Assembly: GCA_022712975.1 (NCBI GenBank)
Contig: JAFLJO010000140.1
Location: forward strand, 1-43,754
DNA length: 43,754 nucleotides
Direction: 5' to 3'
Source of the DNA: Desulfocapsa sp.
Lineage (GTDB): Bacteria; Desulfobacterota; Desulfobulbia; Desulfobulbales; Desulfocapsaceae
Positions 33,307 to 42,461 of this stretch are shown here, piece by piece. Numbering within the stretch: position 1 is the first letter of the stretch; each line of letters opens with the position of its first letter. The notes under the pieces were generated by a model, which was given only the letters and a program-made list of their open reading frames with translations, searched no databases and had not been told where the DNA came from. A program made the position numbers and the translations under genes.

Positions 33307-34251
33307 ATGAAAATAGCAGTACTTTTTCCCGGTCAGGGATCGCAGTTTTTAGGAATGGGACGTGAATTTATAGATTCAGACACTGATTGTGCTGCCATCA
33401 TGGAAATGGCCGCCTCTGTATGTGAGTTTCCCCTGGAACAGCTCTGTCAGGAAGGGCCAATAGAGGAGCTTACACGGGCTGTCCATCTTCAACCAGCCAT
33501 TACAGTAACGAATCTGATCTGTTATCAGGGGTTAAAAAAGGCATGGGGTGATACTCTTTCTGCTGCTTGTTTTGCCGGTCATAGTCTTGGTGAATATTCA
33601 GCTCTGTGTGCAGCAGGTATCCTAACTGTTGAGGATACAATTCGCCTTGTGATTAAGCGTGGTGCCCTTATGGAACGTGAAGGACAATCAAACCCCGGCG
33701 GAATGCGTGCTGTGCTAGGAAAAACCATTGAAGAAGTTGAAACAATTATCGCAGATTGCAGTGATGCAGGAATTGTCACTGCGGCAAACCATAACACAGA
33801 GTTGCAGATTGTGATTTCTGGTTCTATTCCAGGGCTTGACGCAGTTGAAAAAGTGGCTTCTGAGAATGGTGCCAGAGTGATTCCTCTTGCGGTAAGTGTT
33901 GCTAATCACAGTCCACTGGTTGCCAATGCAGTTCCTGATTTTGCAGCGTTTATGGATGAGGTTCCTTTTAAAGCACCTGCAAGGCCCGTGTATTTTAATG
34001 TTTCAGCAGGTCTGGAACAGGATACCGGGAAAATCAAAGATATGATGGCCAGTCAGATCGCTTCTCGTGTTCGCTGGTTTGAAATCATCAGCACCATGAT
34101 TGATGAAGGCGTCGATACTTTTATTGAGGTTGGTCCCAAAACTGTGCTTAAAGGCATGATGCGGAAGATTGCTCCCAAGGGATATAAGTATCAGGCACTA
34201 CAGTTTGACACTCCTGAAGGGCTAGCAAAATGTATGGGCAAACTGGCATGA
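33307..34251 (+). CDS. fabD: Malonyl-CoA:ACP transacylase
   Basis: A 314-residue enzyme that loads malonyl groups onto acyl carrier protein. The start MKIAVLFPGQGSQFLGMG matches the family; the nucleophile is Ser93 in GHSLGEYSAL, with Arg118 region RGALMERE and catalytic His in VANHSPLV. The ATG at 33307 follows AGGA; a longer frame from 33235 overlaps lspA and is not used. Malonyl-ACP is also the substrate of BioC, encoded downstream, so the placement before the biotin genes makes metabolic sense. Confidence 0.96.
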   Translation: MKIAVLFPGQGSQFLGMGREFIDSDTDCAAIMEMAASVCEFPLEQLCQEGPIEELTRAVHLQPAITVTNLICYQGLKKAWGDTLSAACFAGHSLGEYSALCAAGILTVEDTIRLVIKRGALMEREGQSNPGGMRAVLGKTIEEVETIIADCSDAGIVTAANHNTELQIVISGSIPGLDAVEKVASENGARVIPLAVSVANHSPLVANAVPDFAAFMDEVPFKAPARPVYFNVSAGLEQDTGKIKDMMASQIASRVRWFEIISTMIDEGVDTFIEVGPKTVLKGMMRKIAPKGYKYQALQFDTPEGLAKCMGKLA

Positions 34252-34287
34252 TGTCTTCTTGATAGTATAGTCACCTTTTGGTCTTAA

Positions 34288-35256
34288 ATGATAGAGCACT
34301 GCATAAAAATCATCCAAGATGGCGGTGAACTTGATTTTGCTCAGGTCATGGAGCTTGCTCAAACGGCTAGCCTCACAAGTTTATGTGATGCAGCAGCCAT
34401 GCTTTGCCGTGATATTCATGGAGCAGGTTTTGATCTCTGTTCCATCATCAATGCCCGTTCCGGGAAATGCTCGGAAGATTGCCGTTATTGCGCTCAGTCT
34501 GTTCATCATCATACGAATATAAACATTTACGAACAGATCGAGCCGCAAATTGCCATAAGCCAGGCCAGAGAGAACGATGCTTACGGTGTTTTGCGTTTGT
34601 CTTTAGTTGCGGCAGGACGAAGTCTGAGCACCTCTCAGATGGATGCCATGGGCAGCTTGTATTCTGCAATAGCAGATGTGACAGAGCTTCGCTTTTGTGC
34701 ATCAATGGGGTTCCTCACAGAAGAAACTGCCAAACAGCTGGTTTCTTTTGGCGTTCGTCGTTATCACTGTAATCTGGAAACCTGTCGGGAGTTTTTTCCT
34801 TCTATCTGTACTACCCATAGCTGGAATGATAAGGTAGAAACGCTTAAAATTGCAAGAGCTGCGGGGATGGATCTTTGCTCCGGCGGTATTATCGGTATGG
34901 GGGAATCTCTGGAAAATCGTTTACAGCTTGCTTTTGAGTTGCGTGATCTTGGCGTACTTTCCATTCCGATCAATATTCTCAGTCCCATTGAATCCACTCC
35001 TCTTGCAGTTATTGAAGCGATATCTCTTGAGGATGTTCTGCGTTGTGTTGCACTTTTCCGGTTTGTTAATCCTTTAGCAGTTATTCGTATTGCAGGTGGT
35101 CGTGGCCGGTTTGAACAGGATCAATATAAGATGTTTGCAGCAGGAGCTAATGGAGCAATTGTTGGTGATTATCTAAGCACTGCCGGGGTGGGAGTTGCCG
35201 AAGATCTTGTCGCGTTTAGCAACCTTGGCTTCGATGTTCCTGGAAATAAAAAATGA
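34288..35256 (+). CDS. bioB: Biotin synthase, with Ser at a conserved cluster-ligand position
   Basis: A radical SAM enzyme that inserts sulfur into dethiobiotin. The 322-residue protein has the SAM cluster motif GKCSEDCRYC (Cys61, Cys65, Cys68). The auxiliary [2Fe-2S] cluster of E. coli BioB uses Cys97, Cys128, Cys188 and Arg260; here the counterparts are Ser105 (RLSLVAAGR, family FCxVASGR), Cys137 (ELRFCASMG), Cys197 (DLCSGG) and Arg267 (VIRIAGGR). Three of four are kept, but the first cysteine is replaced by serine (codon TCT at 34600-34602). Otherwise the sequence is well conserved. First of the bio operon; its end overlaps bioA in ATGA. The ribosome site is weak. Confidence 0.95.
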   Translation: MIEHCIKIIQDGGELDFAQVMELAQTASLTSLCDAAAMLCRDIHGAGFDLCSIINARSGKCSEDCRYCAQSVHHHTNINIYEQIEPQIAISQARENDAYGVLRLSLVAAGRSLSTSQMDAMGSLYSAIADVTELRFCASMGFLTEETAKQLVSFGVRRYHCNLETCREFFPSICTTHSWNDKVETLKIARAAGMDLCSGGIIGMGESLENRLQLAFELRDLGVLSIPINILSPIESTPLAVIEAISLEDVLRCVALFRFVNPLAVIRIAGGRGRFEQDQYKMFAAGANGAIVGDYLSTAGVGVAEDLVAFSNLGFDVPGNKK

Positions 35257-36542
35257 CATCTGATGAACTTCTCGCCTTTGACCGGCAGCATATCTGGCAT
35301 CCTTATTCTTCCATAAGTAAGCCTCTGCCAATGTATCCTGTGGAATCAGCATCCGGCGTTCGCATTCGCCTGACCGATGGGAGAGAACTGATTGATGGTA
35401 TGGCTTCCTGGTGGTCTGTCATTCACGGGTATAATCATCCCGTACTCACTGCCGCCCTGCAGGAACAGGCTGCTAAACTGTCCCATGTGATGTTTGGCGG
35501 GCTTACTCACGAACCGGCAGTAACTCTGGCCAGTATTCTTGTTGAGATCACTCCAGATCCGCTTGACTTGGTTTTTTTTGCAGATTCCGGATCTGTTGCT
35601 GTGGAAGTTGCCATGAAAATGGCCATTCAATATTTCCATGCGGCAGGAAGACCCTCTAAAAAACGATTCCTCACTATTCGATCCGGATATCATGGAGATG
35701 TTTTTCACTGTATGTCGGTATGTGATCCTGTAAATGGAATGCACCAAATTTTTAAAGGTGTTCTGCCGGAATATTTTTTTGCCGATAGACCAGAATGCAG
35801 TTTTTATGATGAGTGGGATAAGAATGACCTTAATTCCTTTGAAAAACTGATTGAAGAACAACATGATTCTCTTTGTGCCGTAATTCTTGAACCCATAGTT
35901 CAGGGAGCAGGTGGAATGCGATTTTATCATCCTGAATATCTACGCAGGGTGCGCGAGCTTTGCGATCACTACGATGTACTGCTGATTGCAGATGAGATTG
36001 CAACCGGTTTTGGCCGAAGTGGAAAGCTTTTTGCTTGTGAGCACGCAAAGATCGCTCCAGACCTTCTTTGTTTGGGGAAGGCGCTTACCGGCGGATACAT
36101 GAGCCTGTCAGCAGTATTGGCAAGCAGAAAAGTTGGAGAGATGATTTCAAAAGGCGATCCTGGGGTATTTATGCATGGCCCGACCTATATGGCTAATCCT
36201 CTTGCCTGTGCTGTGGCAAATGCTTCTGTTACTTTACTGCTGGAATCAGATTGGCAGCACAATATCTATAATCTTGAAAAAGGCTTACAGTTGGGACTTG
36301 CTCCCTGTACAGATTTTAAAAATGTTGCCGATGTCCGGATATTGGGTGGAATAGGTGTGGTTGAAATGAGAGAACCCGTAGATATGGCTCATATTCAGCC
36401 AGCCTTTGTGGAAAAAGGTGTGTGGGTGCGTCCCTTTGGCCGTCTTGTGTATGTGATGCCCCCATATTGTATGGAACAGGAAGATTTGGCTGTGTTGACT
36501 GCTGCTATTTGTGAAGTACTTGACGGAGAACAGAGTAAGTGA
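35253..36542 (+). CDS. bioA: 7,8-Diaminopelargonate (DAPA) aminotransferase
   Basis: A class III PLP aminotransferase of 429 residues that converts KAPA to DAPA, usually with SAM as amino donor. Signatures: RQHIWHPYSS at the N-terminus, DGMASWWSVIHGYNHP (BioA-specific), FFADSGSVAVEVAMKM, LIADEIATGFGRSG, and the PLP lysine Lys276 in CLGKALTGGYM. The start overlaps bioB by four bases and the end overlaps bioF by four, implying translational coupling. Confidence 0.97.
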   Translation: MTSDELLAFDRQHIWHPYSSISKPLPMYPVESASGVRIRLTDGRELIDGMASWWSVIHGYNHPVLTAALQEQAAKLSHVMFGGLTHEPAVTLASILVEITPDPLDLVFFADSGSVAVEVAMKMAIQYFHAAGRPSKKRFLTIRSGYHGDVFHCMSVCDPVNGMHQIFKGVLPEYFFADRPECSFYDEWDKNDLNSFEKLIEEQHDSLCAVILEPIVQGAGGMRFYHPEYLRRVRELCDHYDVLLIADEIATGFGRSGKLFACEHAKIAPDLLCLGKALTGGYMSLSAVLASRKVGEMISKGDPGVFMHGPTYMANPLACAVANASVTLLLESDWQHNIYNLEKGLQLGLAPCTDFKNVADVRILGGIGVVEMREPVDMAHIQPAFVEKGVWVRPFGRLVYVMPPYCMEQEDLAVLTAAICEVLDGEQSK

Positions 36543-37729
36543 GTTCCCGATATGCTAAAAAACTCCACGATCTTGAATTGAAAGGGCGCTTCAGAGAGTT
36601 GGTTCCGGTGGAACAATATGGTGCCGGTATTGTAAAATATAAAGGGCGGAAACTTCTAAACCTCAGTTCAAATGATTATCTGGGACTGGGGCAGGATAGT
36701 GAACTGCTGCAACGCTTTTATCAGGAGTTAGATCGTGTGGAAAGCGGGGTATCAGGATTTTCCGCTGCCTCGTCAAGATTGCTTACCGGAGATTCATTAC
36801 TATCCCATCATCTGGAAGACGAGATTGCCAACGCATATAAAAGCGAGTCTGTCCTGCTTTTTAATTCAGGTTATCATGCAAATATTGGCATTTTGCCGAC
36901 ACTGTTTGCCAAGGGAGACCTGATCCTTTCTGATAAGCTTAACCACGCTTCCATTCATGATGGGTTGCAACTCAGTAGGGCGGATCATAAACGTTTTCGC
37001 CATGGTGATTATGAGCAGTTATATGACCTGCTTAAAAAACACAGAAAAAATTATGACCAGGTAGTCATTGTTTCCGAGTCTGTTTTTAGCATGGATGGAG
37101 ATGAAGCAGATCTTGCTCGTTTGATTGAGTTGAAACATGAATTTGATGTTAAACTATATCTTGATGAGGCTCACGGTGTAGGTGTCTATGGACAAAATGG
37201 CTTAGGTAAGGCAGAGGAAAAAGCTGTATTGCAGGATATCGATTTTCTGGTAGGAACCTTTGGCAAAGCACTGGCTTCCATTGGTGCTTTTGTCTGTTGT
37301 TCAAAAGAGATACACGATTATTTAGTGAATCATAGCAGGTCTTTTATTTTTACAACGGGTCTGCCTCCGGTGACTGTCAACTGGAACAGATTTGTTTTTC
37401 AGCACATGCTTAGCATGAACAGGGAACGGCTTCATTTACAACAACTCTCAACACAGCTGCGTCATGCATTCACAGAAAAAGGAATCGCAACACGCGGCAC
37501 TACCAATATAGTCCCTGTTCTGATTGGTGATGACAGCCTTGCGCTTGCGCAGGCAAAAAAACTGCAGGAACGTGGTGGCTATCTTGTTCTTCCTGTTCGT
37601 CCGCCGACAGTGCCTGAAGGAACAGCCCGGTTTCGTCTTTCAATCTGTGCCAACATGCAATGGAAGGATTTGCAGGAACTTCCCTTGCAAATAGCCGCAA
37701 TGGCAAGCGGGGCAAAAAGTGAAAAGTAA
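36539..37729 (+). CDS. bioF: 8-Amino-7-oxononanoate (KAPA) synthase
   Basis: A PLP enzyme that condenses pimeloyl-ACP (or -CoA) with L-alanine. The 396-residue sequence has NLSSNDYLGL, GSGGSR-like GVSGFSAASSRLLTGDS, HASIHDG, LYLDEAHGVGVYG and Lys243 in GTFGKALAS. The length is normal. The start is GTG within GTGA, overlapping the bioA stop; the end overlaps bioG by 11 bases. In this operon it should use the pimeloyl-ACP released by BioG. Confidence 0.96.
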   Translation: MSSRYAKKLHDLELKGRFRELVPVEQYGAGIVKYKGRKLLNLSSNDYLGLGQDSELLQRFYQELDRVESGVSGFSAASSRLLTGDSLLSHHLEDEIANAYKSESVLLFNSGYHANIGILPTLFAKGDLILSDKLNHASIHDGLQLSRADHKRFRHGDYEQLYDLLKKHRKNYDQVVIVSESVFSMDGDEADLARLIELKHEFDVKLYLDEAHGVGVYGQNGLGKAEEKAVLQDIDFLVGTFGKALASIGAFVCCSKEIHDYLVNHSRSFIFTTGLPPVTVNWNRFVFQHMLSMNRERLHLQQLSTQLRHAFTEKGIATRGTTNIVPVLIGDDSLALAQAKKLQERGGYLVLPVRPPTVPEGTARFRLSICANMQWKDLQELPLQIAAMASGAKSEK

Positions 37730-38390
37730 ATGGCTTCATCAAAGAAAGGGGGATAAATTACTCTTTTTTTGCAATGGCTGGGGCATGGATGGACATCCTT
37801 TCAGTCCGCTTGCAAGCTACGAGTGGAATGTCCTCATGTTTTATGACTACACCGATCTTAGCGTTGACCAGGACTTGCCTCAGTTGATTGGTGACTACGA
37901 AGAAATCATTCTTGTTGCCTGGTCCATGGGTGTGTGGGTGGGGCAACAGCTTTTTTATCCATTTGCAAAAGAGCTTACAGCAGCACTTGCCCTAAATGGC
38001 AGCCTCTGTCCCATAGATGATCAGTTTGGAATACCAAAAGACATTGTTCAGGCGACTTGTGATACCCTGGATGAAAAGCAGCGTGTAAAATTCTATGCCC
38101 GGATGTGTAAGGATCGTACTCTGTATCGTACCTTCTTAACTAATCAGCCACAGCGAAATGTGAAGAGTCAGAAAACTGAATTGGGAGTGTTGTTGGATAT
38201 TACCCGTGAACCCTCTAGTCAGGAATCCATCTATACTTGTGCGTTGATAGCAGATCGTGATTACATTATGCCAACAAAAAACCAGCTGAATTATTGGCCG
38301 GAGAAAATAGTTCATCAGGTCGACGGAAATCATTTTCTGTTTTATGCTTATAAAAGTTGGGATGAACTTGTAAAGAGTTTGAAGTTTTAA
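37719..38390 (+). CDS. bioG: Pimeloyl-ACP methyl ester esterase BioG
   Basis: A 223-residue alpha/beta-hydrolase-like protein (DUF452/BioG). It cleaves the methyl ester from pimeloyl-ACP after chain elongation, replacing BioH. Seen: FCNGWGMD near the N-terminus, the nucleophile elbow AWSMGVW (Ser69), DRDYIMPTKNQ and the late His205 in DGNHFLF, consistent with a Ser-Asp-His triad. GTG at 37719 is used, inside the end of bioF. Adjacent bioC, whose methyl group it removes, strongly supports the assignment. Confidence 0.93.
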   Translation: MKSKWLHQRKGDKLLFFCNGWGMDGHPFSPLASYEWNVLMFYDYTDLSVDQDLPQLIGDYEEIILVAWSMGVWVGQQLFYPFAKELTAALALNGSLCPIDDQFGIPKDIVQATCDTLDEKQRVKFYARMCKDRTLYRTFLTNQPQRNVKSQKTELGVLLDITREPSSQESIYTCALIADRDYIMPTKNQLNYWPEKIVHQVDGNHFLFYAYKSWDELVKSLKF

Positions 38391-38398
38391 GGTGCGGG

Positions 38399-39175
38399 AT
38401 GGTTTTTCGGCTTGGAAAAAAAAAGAAAAGAATAGCTCATTGTTTTCGTCGTAGTCTGTTGACCTACGATGATGCAGCTCTTGTACAGAATAGACTGGCT
38501 CTTAGATTAGCAAAAACACTTGATGGATTGCCGGATACGGCTTTTCACCGGGTACTTGAAATCGGTTGCTGTACCGGGGGGGTAAGTGAGATAATCTGTC
38601 GTAACAAAACCCCGGTGACTCTCTACCTGAATGATCTGGTCTCTGATTTTGAAAAAGGAGTTTTAAAACGCCTTGCAGAATACAAATCGACTCAGTTTGT
38701 ATCCTGCTTTGGTGATATCGAAGGTATGACACTGCCATCCGATCTTTCCCTTGTCCTTTCCGGGGCGACCTTTCAGTGGCTCAGTGACCTGCCTGCTTTT
38801 ATTAATCGGCTTAGTTGTGAGCTTCAAGCAGGGTCGTATCTTGCTTTCTCAATGTTTGGCGCTGGAACATTAAAAGAATTTTCCAGCGTAACTTCTGTGG
38901 AATTACAGTATCATTCTGATCGGGCGTTGCTTGCACTTCTTGAAGAACAATTTGTCGTGGAATCATACGAGAAATATAATGATCAGCTCCATTTTCCTTC
39001 GGTACGTGAGATTCTAAAACATATTCGTGCCACAGGGGTTGGTGGAGTGAGTGAATATCAGTGGAACAAAGAGAGTCTTAGACTCTTTGAAGAACGCTAT
39101 ATTGCCAAATATGCTTGTGAAAAAGGCCTTCCTGTGAGCTATAGCTCTTCCTGTTATTTGGCGAGGAAACGTTAA
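38399..39175 (+). CDS. bioC: Malonyl-ACP O-methyltransferase BioC
   Basis: A 258-residue SAM-dependent methyltransferase that caps malonyl-ACP as a methyl ester so that fatty-acid enzymes can extend it to pimeloyl. Motif I is VLEIGCCTGGVSE (52-64), then LNDLVSDFEKG, and the BioC-type LVLSGATFQWLSDLP and LAFSMFGAGTLKE. AAGG lies 6 bases before the ATG. It is followed by bioD with a one-base stop/start overlap (TAATG). A seven-G run in motif I is intact in frame. Confidence 0.94.
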   Translation: MVFRLGKKKKRIAHCFRRSLLTYDDAALVQNRLALRLAKTLDGLPDTAFHRVLEIGCCTGGVSEIICRNKTPVTLYLNDLVSDFEKGVLKRLAEYKSTQFVSCFGDIEGMTLPSDLSLVLSGATFQWLSDLPAFINRLSCELQAGSYLAFSMFGAGTLKEFSSVTSVELQYHSDRALLALLEEQFVVESYEKYNDQLHFPSVREILKHIRATGVGGVSEYQWNKESLRLFEERYIAKYACEKGLPVSYSSSCYLARKR

Positions 39176-39873
39176 TGAGTCTAGTTACTTGTATAAGTGG
39201 TATTGACACAGATATTGGGAAAACTATTGCCACCGGTCTTATGGCAAAAGCCCTGTTAATACGTGGCTATTCTGTGATAACCCAGAAAGTAACACAAACT
39301 GGATGTACCGGAATTTCTGAAGATATTCAGGAACACCGGAAGCTAATGGGTGTTGAACTTTTTCAAGAAGATCACAATGGACTCACCTGTCCCTACGTTT
39401 TCAGCAAAGCTTGTTCCCCGCACCTTGCAGCGGAACTGGAACAAACACAAATTGATCCTGACAACATAACACTTGCAACACAAGCGTTAGCTGAAAAATA
39501 TGATCATGTGCTGCTCGAAGGAGCGGGAGGATTCATGGTTCCTCTCACCCGTGAAATGACCTTTCTTGATTATATACAAGAGCGAGGCTATCCTCTTATT
39601 CTTGTGTCAAGCCCAAGGCTTGGTTCAATTAATCATACTCTTGCCGCCTTGGAGCTTGCAAAGAGCAGGGGGGTTGAAATAAAAGGCATTGTGTATAATT
39701 GTTACGATTCCTGCGACAAGATAATTTGCGCAGATTCCAGAAAAGTGTTCGTGAGTTCTCTTCAGAAGTACGGCTTTCCCTCTGTAGTTGTTGATATGAC
39801 ATGTGCAGCAAATCATCTTCAAACGGATACAAAATTTGATTGCCTGCAATTATTTGAAACAAAGATTGGTTAA
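39175..39873 (+). CDS. bioD: Dethiobiotin synthetase
   Basis: A 232-residue P-loop carboxylase forming the ureido ring of dethiobiotin from DAPA, CO2 and ATP. The motif GIDTDIGKT (9-17) is the BioD P-loop, followed by KVTQTGC, CPYVFSKACSPHLAAELE and LLEGAGGFMVPLT. The usual KP(V/I)xTG is KVTQTG here, a moderate deviation. Its start and stop each overlap neighbours by one base in TAATG, so translation is coupled from bioC through the small gene that follows. Confidence 0.93.
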   Translation: MSLVTCISGIDTDIGKTIATGLMAKALLIRGYSVITQKVTQTGCTGISEDIQEHRKLMGVELFQEDHNGLTCPYVFSKACSPHLAAELEQTQIDPDNITLATQALAEKYDHVLLEGAGGFMVPLTREMTFLDYIQERGYPLILVSSPRLGSINHTLAALELAKSRGVEIKGIVYNCYDSCDKIICADSRKVFVSSLQKYGFPSVVVDMTCAANHLQTDTKFDCLQLFETKIG

Positions 39874-40094
39874 TGAATAATATGACATATTTACAAAAAA
39901 GAATATGCTTGAGTTGTCGTAAATTTCGATTGGAAGATCCTTGTTCAGGTGTCTGCCGGGTCGATAAAACTGTTGTGCATTATCCCATGAAAACCACAGA
40001 AGAAACCTGTGAAAAATGGGAGGATGGCGGGCATCAATATAATATTCGTTTAGGTTGGATTAAGAAAACACTGGAAATGAAAAAAGACAGCTAG
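39873..40094 (+). CDS. Small Cys-rich protein at the end of the biotin operon (73 aa)
   Basis: A 73-residue protein starting MNNMTYLQKRICLSCRKFRL, with five cysteines (12, 15, 24, 28, 46) in CxxC-x8-CxxxC spacing and a late TCEKWEDGG. It looks like a metal-binding (zinc-ribbon-like or iron-sulfur) module with no signal peptide. Its ATG overlaps the bioD stop by one base (TAATG), so it is translated with the biotin enzymes. No family was recognised. A part in supplying sulfur or iron to BioB is a guess from position alone. The 47 bp that follow before xseA show no terminator. Confidence 0.7.
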   Translation: MNNMTYLQKRICLSCRKFRLEDPCSGVCRVDKTVVHYPMKTTEETCEKWEDGGHQYNIRLGWIKKTLEMKKDS

Positions 40095-40141
40095 GGGGTG
40101 TATAAGTACCTTGGTTGTATTCATAACTTATTAATTTCAAG

Positions 40142-41569
40142 TCACTTTCCATTTTTCTCGGAGTCTGCGCGTACCTGTTTTTTTATTACAGGCTTTCTGG
40201 AGTAAGGCATTAAATCATCCTCTGTTGAAATCACCTCACATGTAACAGTACCTTTATACAAACGTATTTCCACTAGATCCTCTTTTTTTAGCTGTCTACT
40301 TTCCCGAACAACAGTTTTCTTTCCATTTTCAGGATTAATTTTACTGGTAATGGAATAGCCTCTGTTCATTGTTCGTAAGGGACTTACAGTATCCAGCAAA
40401 GCAGCTTGTTGCCCCAATAGTACCTCTTTGTCGGTAAACGATTTCTGGAACAGATAGCGCAACTTTTCTGTTGCAAACGTGAGTCGCTGCTCCTGCATCC
40501 GAACTTTTGCTACGGGAGAAAGACTGTGCAGGCGTACAGACAACTCATTACAGCTAGTGGTGCTGTTTGTGATGCGTTTTTCCATCACAGAGTATAATCT
40601 CAGAGTAACATGATCCAAACGTAGAGAGCTGTTGGTGAACAGAAAATTCATATCGCCAAGCAATCTACGATTTTGATCAACCCGATACTGATTTGAATCA
40701 ATTGTATTGTAAATGGTGTTGGTGAGTGTTGTTTGCAGTCGACTGATCTGTTTTTTTAGCTCATGTCCGTCAGGGAATATGATTTCAGCAGCAGCCGTCG
40801 GAGTAGGTGCTCTCAGATCAGCACAAAAATCACTGATACTGAAATCAACCTCGTGACCTATCGCAGAAACTATCGGGATGGTAGATCTTCCAATGGCTCT
40901 GGCAACAATTTCTTCATTAAAGGCCCACAAATCTTCAAGTGAACCACCTCCCCGGCAGAGTACAATAATATCAGTTTCAGGGAGTATCCGACTTGTTGCG
41001 GCAATGGCTCCGGCAATTTCTGTTGCAGCACTGTCTCCTTGAACACGCACGGGCAGAATGGTAATATGTGACGGGAACGCACGTTTACGCCATATATTTA
41101 GAAAGTCATGGACTGCGGCACCACTGGGAGATGTAATCAAAACGATTTCTTTTGGAAAACTGTTGATCTCCTGTTTTCGATCTTGATCAAACAAGCCTTC
41201 AGCTTCCAGTTGTCTTTTTAGCTTCAGAAATCGCTGCTGCAAGAGACCGCTTCCCTGAAATTCTACACTGTCGACAATGATTTGATAGTCTCCACGAGGT
41301 TCGTAGATTGATATACGACCATGGCAAATCACATCTTGTCCATCCTGTATTGGTTTTTCAAGGTATCTGGACTGTCCCTTAAACAGGACACCTTTAAGTT
41401 GCGCACCATCATCTTTAAGGGTGAAATAGGCATGTCCCGAAAAAGGAATTTTGAGATTGGATATCTCTCCCTGAACTCGAATAAACCGATATTTTCCTTC
41501 AACCAGATTTTTCAATTCTCTTGTTAAGGAGGTTACTGAATAGACGACAGCTTCTTGAGCAGGAATCAT
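40142..41569 (-). CDS. xseA: Exodeoxyribonuclease VII large subunit
   Basis: The 475-residue catalytic subunit of the nuclease that degrades single-stranded DNA to oligonucleotides. The N-terminal OB fold (YSVTSLTRELKNLVEGKYR, GHAYFTLKDDGAQL) is followed by the catalytic core ITSPSGAAVHDFLNI, CRGGGSLEDLWAFNEE, SAIGHEVDFSISDFCADLRA and PTPTAAAE, then coiled coil and a C-terminal segment with NRGYSIT. The start is placed at ATG 41569 (MIPAQEAVVYSV), which matches the family; an upstream in-frame extension to 41698 is non-family sequence. xseB is not in the window. It is divergent from the next operon. Confidence 0.95.
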   Translation of the reverse strand: MIPAQEAVVYSVTSLTRELKNLVEGKYRFIRVQGEISNLKIPFSGHAYFTLKDDGAQLKGVLFKGQSRYLEKPIQDGQDVICHGRISIYEPRGDYQIIVDSVEFQGSGLLQQRFLKLKRQLEAEGLFDQDRKQEINSFPKEIVLITSPSGAAVHDFLNIWRKRAFPSHITILPVRVQGDSAATEIAGAIAATSRILPETDIIVLCRGGGSLEDLWAFNEEIVARAIGRSTIPIVSAIGHEVDFSISDFCADLRAPTPTAAAEIIFPDGHELKKQISRLQTTLTNTIYNTIDSNQYRVDQNRRLLGDMNFLFTNSSLRLDHVTLRLYSVMEKRITNSTTSCNELSVRLHSLSPVAKVRMQEQRLTFATEKLRYLFQKSFTDKEVLLGQQAALLDTVSPLRTMNRGYSITSKINPENGKKTVVRESRQLKKEDLVEIRLYKGTVTCEVISTEDDLMPYSRKPVIKKQVRADSEKNGK

Positions 41570-41765
41570 GGCGCAATACCCATTGATTGAGAATATGGAG
41601 AAAAATCCTTTAAAGGTAGTTTGAGAATAGACATGATTGATTGGATAGGGTAAATTAGTAAGGTTATACGATTGATTGAGTGAAGAATAACAATCCACAG
41701 TAAGTATTATGTGATATTGGTATAGTGTTTTTGAAAAAAGTAAAGAGAAAAAAGCAGGAGATCAG

Positions 41766-42461
41766 ATGAGCGAAAAGAGTGCCTTTAATCCGAATCAGCT
41801 TGAAGAAAAATTACATGTTGAACCAGAAGGGGTATTGGATCAACTCAATCTTTCGGCTGGTATTGTAAAGTTTATTAGAAAGAACAAAATCATCCTGCAG
41901 ATTAGCATCATTGTTGTGGTGATTGCTGTTGTCACAGGTTCATTGTACAATTCTTATAGTGTCAAACGTACGAAAGACTCGGCAAGCAGCTTTTCTATCT
42001 CCATGGAGGCTACGGGGGAAAACAAAGTTAAAGCTCTGCAACAGGTAGTTACTGATTATTCAGGCACCGCCTCTGCTTTTTGGGCAAGCACAGAGCTTGG
42101 TCATATGGCAATGACGGCTGGAGAGTATAAAAAAGCAGGGAGTTACTACACAGAAGTACGAAATAAAATTGCTGAAACCAATCCAATGTTTGGACTGTTG
42201 ACTTTTGGTATAGCCCAGTCAGAAGAAGCTGATAAAAATTATTCCAGTGCCTCTGCAACCTATTTGACCCTGAAAGGAATTGCAGGGTATGAGAATGAGG
42301 GGTACATGGGAATGGCGCGAGTACTTGAAGCACAGGGAAAAAATCAGGAGGCACTTGCAATTTACGAGGAATATATGGGAAGTTTTCTTGGTGAAGAAAG
42401 AAATGAACGTTTAACCAGAATGATTCAGGAAAAAATCACACGACTTCGCATTGAAAAATGA
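41766..42461 (+). CDS. YfgM-like TPR membrane protein
   Basis: A 231-residue protein with a cytoplasmic N-terminus, one transmembrane segment (about 43-63, ILQISIIVVVIAVVTGSLYN) and a periplasmic TPR-like region (about 75-225). Helical pairs include ELGHMAMTAGEYKKAGSYYT and MARVLEAQGKNQEALAIYEE. The layout is that of YfgM/TPR_21 proteins, which associate with the Sec translocon or periplasmic chaperones. AGCAGGAG precedes the ATG. It is the first gene of an operon; its stop overlaps panC in ATGA. A direct link to pantothenate synthesis is not expected. Confidence 0.8.
   Translation: MSEKSAFNPNQLEEKLHVEPEGVLDQLNLSAGIVKFIRKNKIILQISIIVVVIAVVTGSLYNSYSVKRTKDSASSFSISMEATGENKVKALQQVVTDYSGTASAFWASTELGHMAMTAGEYKKAGSYYTEVRNKIAETNPMFGLLTFGIAQSEEADKNYSSASATYLTLKGIAGYENEGYMGMARVLEAQGKNQEALAIYEEYMGSFLGEERNERLTRMIQEKITRLRIEK

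Noticed and set aside
40150..40185. Match of CGGAGTCTGCGCGTACCTG in the 3' end of xseA to the sequence before the VWA gene (7304-7330)
   Set aside because: The similarity is short and lies in coding sequence; without an alignment score it cannot be told from chance.
41570..41698. N-terminal extension of XseA
   Set aside because: The extra 43 residues do not resemble the family, whereas Met at 41569 begins just before the conserved OB-fold start.
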